From the IMG/VR virus record IMGVR_UViG_3300020034_000075, positions 1 to 20,588 of that record: 20,588 nucleotides of DNA, one strand, 5' to 3'. This document shows positions 13,692-19,971 of the stretch, one piece after another (the stretch's first letter is position 1; the number at the start of each line of letters is the position of its first letter). Source of the stretch: a virus. The notes below the pieces were generated by a model. It was given only the letters and a program-made list of their open reading frames with translations. It was not told the DNA's origin and did no database searches. A program made the translations under genes and the position numbers.

Positions 13692-14211
13692 ACAAACCTC
13701 ACAACAACAATGGGAGGTTATCAATAATTATCGAGAGATACAGTCAATGACACCAGAACAACTATGGGACAACGCCATGTCTTACTTTGAGTGGTGCAGA
13801 GATAACCCGATACAGGTGTACAAATCAGTATTAAGTGGCAAAGATGTAGGCAAACGTGTGTTACTTGACCTTCCGGTTATGTTCACAATCAAGGGATTAT
13901 GCCTACATTGCAACATACTAGAAGAGTACCTGAAATCGTTGAGGAACATGAAGGATACAGCACCTGACTGGTACATAGTGGCTAGCAAACTGCTGTATAT
14001 CATACATGATCAGAACATGACTTACGCTGCCCTGGACCTGTTTAATCCGATACTTGTTGGAAGATTACACAATATAGAGAAGGACGACTCGCCGTCTGGC
14101 AACATTGTTATAGAACATGTACAGTATTTGCCAACTCTAAGCAAATCTGAATCTGAAGTTTTGGATAAGTTAGAATCGAAAGATCAATTGTTTACAAAAG
14201 ACGATTTATAG
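13678..14211 (+). CDS. terminase small subunit
   Basis: This is the DNA-recognition subunit of the packaging motor, which binds the phage pac or cos site and hands DNA to the large subunit. Residues about 20-45 (SMTPEQLWDNAMSYFEWCRD) and the helix-turn-helix-like FTIKGLCLHCNILEEYLKSL (about 62-85) match the GP3-type small terminases common in Bacteroidetes phages. The C-terminal tail (GNIVIEHVQYLPT then acidic and Lys residues) is the usual oligomerisation or large-subunit contact region. At 177 aa the size is normal. It overlaps the nuclease gene by 14 nt. Unusually, the large subunit does not follow directly: 2.4 kb intervene. Confidence 0.82.
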   Translation: MEDRKQTSQQQWEVINNYREIQSMTPEQLWDNAMSYFEWCRDNPIQVYKSVLSGKDVGKRVLLDLPVMFTIKGLCLHCNILEEYLKSLRNMKDTAPDWYIVASKLLYIIHDQNMTYAALDLFNPILVGRLHNIEKDDSPSGNIVIEHVQYLPTLSKSESEVLDKLESKDQLFTKDDL

Positions 14212-14258
14212 AATTCCTACAGAGCAATTTGCATCTGGAGAAATCGAAAAACTGATTT

Positions 14259-14286
14259 TACCTGGAATATTGAGTTGTTCCAGGTA
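14259..14286 (+). terminator. hairpin downstream of small terminase
   Basis: TACCTGGAA and TTCCAGGTA form a perfect 9-bp stem around a 10-nt loop, 48 nt after the terminase stop. No U-tract follows, so termination is uncertain. It could instead be an RNA or protein binding site. Confidence 0.4.
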
Positions 14287-14445
14287 TTGTGCATTGGCAG
14301 ATAGCTTGCCATAGCTGGTATTAGCCATGGCCAGGTAGTATGTGATATACAGTACTGCTTTGCTCTCATGGTACAATATACGACATATTGGCACAATGTT
14401 AAACGATTTAACGTCTTTTTGTCAGTAGCTGTTTAAACGCATTTT

Positions 14446-14528
14446 AAGCCGATTTAAGCCGATTGTTTGGTCAAACATATAACCATAAGCCGACCATGCC
14501 GATAATCGAAATTTGGGGAAATCGGCTT
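14446..14528. repeat. AAGCCGAT repeat cluster
   Basis: AAGCCGAT occurs at 14446-14453 and 14456-14463 (10-nt period), AAGCCGA at 14487-14493, GCCGAT at 14498-14503, and the inverse ATCGGCTT at 14521-14528. Short iterated units with a helical-turn period suggest a protein binding array. Confidence 0.6.
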
Positions 14529-14596
14529 GAAATGTTAAATATTTGTTAACATGCTAAAATGTTTTAAAACAATGATTTTTGTATTCATATAATAGC

Positions 14597-14604
14597 TATA
14601 TTTG
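14597..14604 (+). promoter_or_regulatory. Bacteroidetes-type -7 box candidate
   Basis: TATATTTG matches TAnnTTTG exactly. A TTTTTG at 14576-14581 could serve as the -33 element, although the gap (15 nt) is shorter than the usual 19-21. It would drive the Ala-rich gene at 14753. Confidence 0.35.
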
Positions 14605-14752
14605 TGTTGTGATTGAGCGATGGATGTGGTAAATGTCTCCCAGTAGTGGGTATGGCAGGTATTGAGTTCTTTGAAATATTGGATAAATTTGCATTTTTTA
14701 ACCGGCGTAGCTATAAACATAACAGCTACCCACAACCCAATATATATATTAT

Positions 14753-15430
14753 ATGGCACAAACAAAACCGTCCGCAACCAAAGCCGACGTTAAACCGGAA
14801 ACAACAGCAACAGCAACCGAAACGATTGCTAAACAGCCCGAAGCAACCAAAGCAGCCGAACCAACATCGGAAAAGCTAATCGAGTTACGTGCAACCAAAA
14901 AATCCCATTTGATTGCTGCCCGTGGTTTTGAACCCGACAGCGATGGCGAAGCAGCCGAACTGCTCGAAGCATACAAAATCGAGCAATTGATTAAAGCGGA
15001 AATTGCAAACATTGCAAACGTAGCGAAACAAGCTGAATTGCAGCTAAAACGCAGCGAACGCATTGCTTTAAACGATGCTATGCTTGAAGCATACAAAGCA
15101 TTGGTTTTGTTCACAAGCAATCCCGATGACGATGTAAGCAGCATTGAATACAACACATTGTCCGATGCGTTTAAAGCAGCACGCGAAATCGTGGATAATG
15201 AATTGCTTGCTAAATACAGCGTACCGGTTAAAGCAGCTACAACAACAACCGGAAGCATAGCCGGTGCAAAGCTAAGCGATACTGAAAATACCGCTATGGT
15301 CGCAGCCAACCACGCCGCTGGAATGACCGACGCCCAAAACCGTGCTGCTTTAATGGCCGCAGGAGTTCCAAGGTCTACAGCATGGCATAGCGTTAACAAT
15401 TGGCTAATTGCTAACAACCTCAAGAAATAG
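14753..15430 (+). CDS. Ala/Thr-rich protein of foreign composition, 225 aa
   Basis: I cannot name this protein. Residues 1-40 are a low-complexity Ala/Thr/Pro/Glu/Lys stretch (MAQTKPSATKADVKPETTAT). About 40-130 is a charged, Ala-rich, coiled-coil-prone region. About 165-225 ends with MTDAQNRAALMAAGVPRSTA and HSVNNWLIANNL, which looks like a helix-turn-helix or winged-helix end. Codon use and base composition differ clearly from its neighbours: many GCA/GCC Ala, ACC and CCG codons and visibly higher GC. It lies alone between the two terminase genes, with promoter-like sequence upstream and a strong hairpin 17 nt after its stop, the pattern of a moron. It may be a DNA-binding or structural protein. 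Antisense frames here are shadows of its skewed composition. Confidence 0.75.
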   Translation: MAQTKPSATKADVKPETTATATETIAKQPEATKAAEPTSEKLIELRATKKSHLIAARGFEPDSDGEAAELLEAYKIEQLIKAEIANIANVAKQAELQLKRSERIALNDAMLEAYKALVLFTSNPDDDVSSIEYNTLSDAFKAAREIVDNELLAKYSVPVKAATTTTGSIAGAKLSDTENTAMVAANHAAGMTDAQNRAALMAAGVPRSTAWHSVNNWLIANNLKK

Positions 15431-15446
15431 CCGAAACAATATTCAT

Positions 15447-15469
15447 GCAGGCAACATATTGTTGCCTGC
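15447..15469 (+). terminator. strong hairpin after the Ala-rich gene
   Basis: GCAGGCAACA-TAT-TGTTGCCTGC is a perfect 10-bp stem with a 3-nt loop, followed by TTCATT rather than a full U-run. It begins 17 nt after the stop at 15430, so it is a probable transcription terminator for that gene. Confidence 0.7.
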
Positions 15470-15494
15470 TTCATTAAGCTAAAATTAAAGCACA

Positions 15495-15563
15495 ATGATA
15501 AAAGCAATCAAAGCTATGCTACAGGCATGGAGCAATCAGCAATTTGCATACGGTAGCTGGTAA
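15495..15563 (+). CDS. possible 22-residue peptide
   Basis: MIKAIKAMLQAWSNQQFAYG and two more residues form a short frame with a basic, amphipathic start. It is too short to judge. It lies between two hairpins and could be a tiny peptide or chance. Confidence 0.2.
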   Translation: MIKAIKAMLQAWSNQQFAYGSW

Positions 15564-15584
15564 AGGCAGGTACCTGAGCAACTT

Positions 15585-15616
15585 AACATTTTGAAACAAA
15601 AAAATTTCAAAATGTT
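15585..15616 (+). terminator. AT-rich 12-bp hairpin
   Basis: AACATTTTGAAA and TTTCAAAATGTT form a perfect 12-bp stem around CAAAAAAA, followed by TT. It could terminate transcription in either direction. Confidence 0.5.
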
Positions 15617-15714
15617 TTCGCCTCTTCCCCCTATCCATAAATCTTTTTCTAACTTTGAAAATTAATCTCCTGTAAATTTTTATCCAGATTTCAAAATAAA
15701 TTCCTATATATCTC

Positions 15715-15756
15715 AAAGCGAAAGGCGCTCCTCGGGTTCGAGTCCCGAATTTGAAC
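15715..15756 (+). other. tRNA-like 3' half within a structured region
   Basis: TCGGG-TTCGAGT-CCCGA (15732-15748) is a perfect tRNA T-arm, followed by ATTTGAA and C as an acceptor 3' strand and discriminator. TTCAAAA at 15690 could pair six of seven bases, but the space between is too short and lacks a D-loop GG and a proper anticodon arm. A small stem AGCG-AAAGG-CGCT precedes it. It is probably a tRNA remnant, an attachment-site-like segment or part of a structured RNA, not a working tRNA. Confidence 0.45.
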
Positions 15757-15851
15757 TAAATATCCTCAATTATGCAGACATGTGAAAAAGCAGCATAAGA
15801 CGAGCCTGGGAACTGACCCCTTAGAGGCGCTCGCAGAAAAACAGCTTTAAT

Positions 15852-15869
15852 CATTTATTTTTTGAGGAA
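15852..15869 (+). promoter_or_regulatory. 18-nt leader motif, copy 1
   Basis: CATTTATTTTTTGAGGAA is repeated exactly at 17896-17913. Each copy precedes the ATG of a small gene (33 nt here). It resembles a weak -7 box followed by a GAGGAA ribosome-binding-like sequence, rare in this otherwise Shine-Dalgarno-poor window. Confidence 0.55.
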
Positions 15870-15902
15870 CAACCCTGTCGCTCGCAGTCTCGAGTATTAA
15901 TT

Positions 15903-16103
15903 ATGGAACTATATGAATGTGGAACAAATGTAAAATCAGTTCAAGGTAATATGCAAGGTATTATCACTGGTATAAATATTAGATTCGGTGCAATCCAATA
16001 CGAGTTTTCTTATTGGTTAAATGGAGATCATAAATCAATTTGGGTTTCTGATGTTGAGATTGAATCTGAAAAAGAAAAGCAAAAAATTGGATTTATTAAA
16101 TAA
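15903..16103 (+). CDS. small SH3-like hypothetical protein, 66 aa
   Basis: The sequence GNMQGIITGINIRFGAIQYE followed by FSYWLNGDHKSIWVSDVEIE reads as a five-strand small barrel. I have seen the same theme, GxITGIxIRFGxxxYExSY then a W-based strand, in small proteins from Bacteroidetes phages, without known function. It follows the 18-nt leader motif by 33 nt and precedes the next gene by 8 nt. It is likely a real, co-transcribed late gene. Confidence 0.7.
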   Translation: MELYECGTNVKSVQGNMQGIITGINIRFGAIQYEFSYWLNGDHKSIWVSDVEIESEKEKQKIGFIK

Positions 16104-16111
16104 CCATAACT

Positions 16112-16303
16112 ATGGAACAAGAACAAGCAACCACACCAGTAAGCAGCGGCAAGTTACTTCAGGTTATGCAAATAGCCGAAGATTTGTGTTCATCGCTTGA
16201 GTTCCTGATTTTGCCTGATAAAACTCGGATACTCACCGATATGATGAAACACGAGATTGAAGTTATCCGTACATTTTTACGTCAAACAACTAGCAATGTA
16301 TAA
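16112..16303 (+). CDS. small helical hypothetical protein, 63 aa
   Basis: I do not recognise this protein. A polar N-terminus (MEQEQATTPVSSGK) is followed by helices (LLQVMQIAEDLCSSLEFLIL; MMKHEIEVIRTFLRQ). It starts 8 nt after the previous stop and overlaps the next gene by 8 nt. Confidence 0.6.
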   Translation: MEQEQATTPVSSGKLLQVMQIAEDLCSSLEFLILPDKTRILTDMMKHEIEVIRTFLRQTTSNV

Positions 16304-16589
16304 TCCTCCACCTCCTCCGCCAAGATTCCCTACTAAAGGTGGTAGGCACAGGTATAACCAAAAAACAGATAGTTGGGATAAAATACCTATTACACGTAAA
16401 AAATCAGAGTACACTCCTGGTTACACCACTCCATTTTCTTTGTGGAAGTTGCTGCGCTCTGCATTGAAGTGGCTGCGCGGCCTGTTCCTGCTTATTATAA
16501 TTTCCAGTTGCTACGGCACCTACAAAATCCCCAAAGTAAACGAAATCGAGTTTAAGAAGCTGTCTAGTGTATCAAAGAAGTTATGTTAA
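16296..16589 (+). CDS. proline-rich single-pass membrane protein, 97 aa
   Basis: I chose the ATG at 16296 (MYNPPPPPPRFPTKGG), which overlaps the previous stop by 8 nt. An in-frame ATG at 16257 would lie inside the preceding gene. The product has a polyproline, basic cytosolic-type N-terminus (1-58), one hydrophobic helix (about 64-76, LRGLFLLIIISSCYG) and a polar basic C-terminus. The SSC at the helix end resembles a lipobox but lies too far inside for a normal signal peptide. The arrangement resembles a membrane-anchored accessory or spanin-like protein, but the function is unknown. Confidence 0.62.
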   Translation: MYNPPPPPPRFPTKGGRHRYNQKTDSWDKIPITRKKSEYTPGYTTPFSLWKLLRSALKWLRGLFLLIIISSCYGTYKIPKVNEIEFKKLSSVSKKLC

Positions 16590-16610
16590 TATGTGGATAA
16601 CTTTTTCATT

Positions 16611-16637
16611 GCTATGTCATATGTATATGTATATTGC
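16611..16637 (+). promoter_or_regulatory. promoter-like element before large terminase
   Basis: GCTATGTCATATGTATATGT is followed by ATATTGC. This nearly duplicates 8627-8651 (one 2-nt indel, one substitution), with TATATTGC as a -7-like box. It ends 7 nt before the terminase ATG, so a transcript from it would have almost no leader. It may instead be an operator. Confidence 0.5.
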
Positions 16638-16644
16638 ATTGTGA

Positions 16645-17871
16645 ATGAAGGTAACGCCCATATATGACCACACACTAGAAGATCTTAGGAAAGGAGTACG
16701 AACAATAGTTCACCAGGGCGGTTCATGGAGCGGAAAGACAGTTAATATCCTTCCGGCCCTTGCTACACTGGCTTCTGAAGAGAGTGGGGATGATGCTGGA
16801 GTTACAACTGTAACTTCGATGAGTATGCCGCATCTTAAAGGTGGAGCCCTAAGAGATTTTGAAACATTCGTTTATCCAGAGTTCAAATCTGCTATCAAGC
16901 AGTACCACAAAACAGATCACATCTTTACATTTAATTCTGGTTCAGTAATTGAGTTTAAGACTTTCGAAGATGAATTAAAAGCAAGGGGCGCCAAGCGCAA
17001 GAGGTTATTTGTGAATGAGGCGAACACGTTCTTGCAAATGTTGTTTTTTCAGTTACATGGCCGTAGCGATCAGACAGTAATTGATTACAACCCATCCGAA
17101 AGATTCTGGGCTCACAACGAGCTAATTGGTGAAGAAGGAGTTAACACGTATATTTCAGATCACAGGCATAATCCTTTCGTATCAGATAGCAAACATGCTG
17201 AAATTGAGAAGATTTGCACGTTTGCCTACGATAAGTTTGGTAATATACTGAAAGACGATAAAGGCTCGCCGATTGTGTTGAAAGGTGATTACGAACTTTG
17301 GAAGGTTTACGCACGAGGTTTAACAGGAAATATCGAAGGGGTTATCTTCCCTAACTGGGAAATGATTGATGATACAGCCTTTCCAGCAGACAGGGATTAC
17401 GTTTTCTCAATTGACTTCGGATATAGCGTTGACCCTACTGCAATGATGAAGATGTGCAGGATTGGAGATACATTGTTCATTAAAGAGTTGTCATACCGTC
17501 CAGGAATAGATGAATTTGAAATAAAATCTATACTGGAGGCAAATGGCTGGAACAGACAAATACCGGTTTACTGCGATCATGATGCCGATATGATAAGAAT
17601 GATGAGAAATGCTGGAATACAATACGCAGAGCCAGCACGTAAAGGACAAAATTCAATAAGTGCAGGTATCAAGTGTCTGAAAATGTACAATGTTAAGTAC
17701 ACAAGCAGTTCAAGGAATTTGCATCGTGAAAGAGCACTGTACGTTTGGGAAAAAGATAAGATAACAGGTAAATCCATCAACGTTCCAGTTGAAAGGCACA
17801 ATCACTGTTTTGACGCAATAAGATACGGAGCATATACCAAGTACTTGAGAAACCAATTGAAAAGAGCCTGA
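16645..17871 (+). CDS. terL: terminase large subunit
   Basis: This is the ATPase-nuclease motor that pumps DNA into the prohead and cuts it. Walker A is GGSWSGKT (residues 25-32). Walker B is RLFVNEA with catalytic E125. The C-terminal RNase H-like nuclease shows FSIDFGYS (D257), YCDHDAD (D311, D313) and HCFDAIRYG (D390). This set is typical of PBSX/phage terminases of the Terminase_3/6 type. At 408 aa it is complete. It follows a promoter-like element by 7 nt and is separated from the small subunit by 2.4 kb of other DNA. The portal and protease follow about 0.6 kb downstream. The ATG at 16645 is the only sensible start. Confidence 0.95.
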   Translation: MKVTPIYDHTLEDLRKGVRTIVHQGGSWSGKTVNILPALATLASEESGDDAGVTTVTSMSMPHLKGGALRDFETFVYPEFKSAIKQYHKTDHIFTFNSGSVIEFKTFEDELKARGAKRKRLFVNEANTFLQMLFFQLHGRSDQTVIDYNPSERFWAHNELIGEEGVNTYISDHRHNPFVSDSKHAEIEKICTFAYDKFGNILKDDKGSPIVLKGDYELWKVYARGLTGNIEGVIFPNWEMIDDTAFPADRDYVFSIDFGYSVDPTAMMKMCRIGDTLFIKELSYRPGIDEFEIKSILEANGWNRQIPVYCDHDADMIRMMRNAGIQYAEPARKGQNSISAGIKCLKMYNVKYTSSSRNLHRERALYVWEKDKITGKSINVPVERHNHCFDAIRYGAYTKYLRNQLKRA

Positions 17872-17895
17872 TGCGCAACCCATATATGGCTATCG

Positions 17896-17913
17896 CATTT
17901 ATTTTTTGAGGAA
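17896..17913 (+). promoter_or_regulatory. 18-nt leader motif, copy 2
   Basis: This is the second exact copy of CATTTATTTTTTGAGGAA, 15 nt before the ATG at 17929. Its GAGGAA lies at a distance that could act as a Shine-Dalgarno for this gene. It probably starts the portal operon. Confidence 0.55.
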
Positions 17914-17928
17914 TTAAAACTTTTTTAC

Positions 17929-18132
17929 ATGGCAAAGAAAAAAATCACCAAACAGACAGAAGGAGTTGCAACTCTAACCGGACACGTAATTGACCAGGAA
18001 ATACTTATGAATAATTTTCCATCTCACCCTCCTCATGCAGAGGCTTTGGCGGCAAAAAATGAAGAGGCTAAAACAATGCTTTCGACTGATGAAGGTGCAA
18101 ACGATAAGTTGAACGAAGACGCTTACTTGTAA
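17929..18132 (+). CDS. small hypothetical protein, 67 aa
   Basis: I do not recognise this protein. A basic start (MAKKKITKQTEG) is followed by a mixed middle and an acidic, Ala/Asn-rich end (DEGANDKLNEDAYL). It is low in hydrophobic residues and could be disordered. It is preceded by the 18-nt leader motif, and its stop overlaps the next ATG by 1 nt (TAATG). Confidence 0.65.
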   Translation: MAKKKITKQTEGVATLTGHVIDQEILMNNFPSHPPHAEALAAKNEEAKTMLSTDEGANDKLNEDAYL

Positions 18133-18299
18133 TGAAGCAAGTTAAACATACATATATAGTTAAAATGGATGGAAGTAAAGATCAATTATTCATCCAAAGA
18201 GAAGTCGTTATGTACGAAACTTATGGAGGTATTTTTTATATTGACATTGGACATATTCAATTGGTTACGTCAGAGTTGGCACAAAAATTACTTGCATGA
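18132..18299 (+). CDS. small beta-rich hypothetical protein, 55 aa
   Basis: MKQVKHTYIVKMDGSKDQLF continues with strands (VVMYETYGGIFYIDIGHIQL). It looks like a small beta barrel or sheet. It is coupled to its neighbours by 1-nt and 4-nt overlaps (TAATG, ATGA), which supports real translation despite its size. Function unknown. Confidence 0.65.
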   Translation: MKQVKHTYIVKMDGSKDQLFIQREVVMYETYGGIFYIDIGHIQLVTSELAQKLLA

Positions 18300-18478
18300 A
18301 AATTGAGATTTTAAAACCGGAACAACTTCAATATAAGGATTCAAAAGAATTCCTTGATCGCCAGCAAAATATTGATACATTAATTGCACTTGCAAGAGTT
18401 GGCGAAGTTGTTAAAGGTGGAAGCGAAGTTGAAACCGAAATAGTAAAAACAATTAGGAAAATATTAGATAAACTATAG
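18296..18478 (+). CDS. small helical hypothetical protein, 60 aa
   Basis: I do not recognise this protein. It is charged and helical (ILKPEQLQYKDSKEFLDRQQ; TIRKILDKL), probably a short helical bundle. It overlaps 4 nt upstream, and its TAG shares one base with the portal GTG, so translation appears continuous into the portal. Confidence 0.62.
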   Translation: MKIEILKPEQLQYKDSKEFLDRQQNIDTLIALARVGEVVKGGSEVETEIVKTIRKILDKL

Positions 18479-19971
18479 TGAGCAGCATCCTGGTAACAAT
18501 GGAGAGATCAAGGGGTCTCAAAAGAAGGTCCGAACCAGGTGATACTGTTCATCAGGTTTCTATCAGTGCTCAAAATAATCTATTTGGTTCAATTGGTGAA
18601 GGAAGATGGCCTATGAGTCCAAATGCGGACTTTATGCCGATTGATAACGAAGGTGGTGTAATGAGGATGAGAGGTGATGGACACCAGCCAAAATGGTTAG
18701 GGTTAGACAGTTTACTAATGCAGTCTTGGGCATACGATTTTTGTTCACCACTTGCATCAGTTATTGATAGAGTTGCAGAAGCTGATACAAATGGAAGGAT
18801 TGAATTTGTTGATGAGAATGGAGCAACACTTAAAAGAGAGACTGTAAACAAAACTCCAAAGTTAGGAAGGGTTAAAAGGTTATTTAAAAGACCAAATCCT
18901 TTACAAACATGGCATGAGTTTAATAACGAACAAGTTGTTATTTGTAAGAAACATGGTTACTGTCCTGTATTTATGGTTCGTCCAAAAGGAATGGATGCAA
19001 CACATACAATGTGGATGTTTAATATATCTCCTTTATGGATAACACCTCATCAAAATACAGATTTTGATATACTTGCACCTGAATCAGAAAATAAGTTTAA
19101 TCCAATTAAAAACTGGACTCTTTCAATATACGGACAAAGGTTTGATATTGATGCAGAAGATATTCTTGTTATAAAGGATGGATTAACAGCAAGTACATCT
19201 GGAGTAAGACAGAATTTTGGGTTGCCAAAGTCAAAAATTGAAGGCCTTGATTATTTTATATCAAACATCTGTGCAGCTATGGAGGCTGACAATGTTCTCT
19301 TGAAAAAGAAAGGCCCTCTTGGTGTTTTTAGCTACGATCAGAAACCTGATATGGCTGGATTAACTCCGATGCATGAAGAAGAAAAAGACGATTTACAACA
19401 GGCTCTTAATAGATACGGTCTTTCATGGGGTCAACTACAATACGTAATTAGTAAGACACCAGTCAAATGGAATCCAATGTCTTTCAACGTTGAAGAGTTG
19501 AAAACAAAAGAAACTATCAGAATGGGGATTGATGGTATATGTGATAGATTTGGTTATCCAGCGGAATTAATGAGTGGTAAGAATGCAACTTACGAAAATA
19601 GGAGTTCAGCAGAAAAGTTCTTATACCAAAATAACATCATCCCATTCTCTTTGAGGAGAATGGCGCAATATGAGAATTACTTCGAAATTGAAGGGTTAGT
19701 TCTTGATTACGACCATTTACCAGTTTTGCAAGAAGATACACTTCATGCTGGACAAGCAGCGGAGTCATTGTCAAACTCTTTGGTTGCAGATTGGGAAACA
19801 GGAATGATTAGTATGGCAGAGTATAGGACAGCAAAAGGACTTGATGTATTACCAGGACAAGAAAATTACTTTTACAAGGATTACATTAAAGATAATCCTA
19901 CATTAAATAAAAATGCTAAAACTGAACCTAAACCTAAAAAAGTAAAACCTAGTGTTAGTAAAGCAGCATAA
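18478..19971 (+). CDS. phage portal protein, HK97 family
   Basis: The portal forms the dodecameric ring at the capsid vertex through which DNA enters and leaves. The sequence matches the HK97-type portal core: a wing region (LFKRPNPLQTWHEFNNEQVV), the clip/stem-like GQRFDIDAEDILVIKDG, and MEADNVLLKKKGPLGVF then LQQALNRYGLSWGQLQYVI and MGIDGICDRFGYPAELMSG with the conserved GxP turn. At about 497 aa the length is usual. The start is GTG at 18478, one base shared with the preceding stop. An ATG at 18499 is an alternative, and neither has a clear Shine-Dalgarno. The tail is Lys/Pro-rich and overlaps the protease by 20 nt. Confidence 0.9.
   Translation: MSSILVTMERSRGLKRRSEPGDTVHQVSISAQNNLFGSIGEGRWPMSPNADFMPIDNEGGVMRMRGDGHQPKWLGLDSLLMQSWAYDFCSPLASVIDRVAEADTNGRIEFVDENGATLKRETVNKTPKLGRVKRLFKRPNPLQTWHEFNNEQVVICKKHGYCPVFMVRPKGMDATHTMWMFNISPLWITPHQNTDFDILAPESENKFNPIKNWTLSIYGQRFDIDAEDILVIKDGLTASTSGVRQNFGLPKSKIEGLDYFISNICAAMEADNVLLKKKGPLGVFSYDQKPDMAGLTPMHEEEKDDLQQALNRYGLSWGQLQYVISKTPVKWNPMSFNVEELKTKETIRMGIDGICDRFGYPAELMSGKNATYENRSSAEKFLYQNNIIPFSLRRMAQYENYFEIEGLVLDYDHLPVLQEDTLHAGQAAESLSNSLVADWETGMISMAEYRTAKGLDVLPGQENYFYKDYIKDNPTLNKNAKTEPKPKKVKPSVSKAA

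Larger units (their letters stand above)
14212..14752. other. non-coding spacer after small terminase
   Basis: No gene is supported in 541 nt. It contains a 9-bp hairpin (14259-14286), a GTTTG/CAAAC inverted repeat (14465-14476), AAGCCGAT repeats (14446-14528), TGTTAA motifs near 14531-14552, a -7-like box at 14597 and a TA-repeat just before the next ATG. A reverse-strand frame (14206-14394) is weak and unsupported. The packaging recognition site could lie here, since small terminases often bind near their own gene. Confidence 0.5.

Noticed and set aside
14206-14394. 62-aa reverse-strand frame after the small terminase
   Set aside because: The sequence looks protein-like in places, but it overlaps a hairpin, is on the wrong strand and matches no family I recognise.
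14613-14879. 88-aa frame upstream of the Ala-rich gene
   Set aside because: Its Gln/Pro/Lys-rich end is the shifted reading of the Ala/Thr-rich start of the 14753 gene.
14749-15507. 252-aa reverse-strand frame over the Ala-rich gene
   Set aside because: It is a compositional shadow: reverse reading of Ala-rich codons gives Ser/Ala/Cys-rich text. It also crosses the terminator hairpin.
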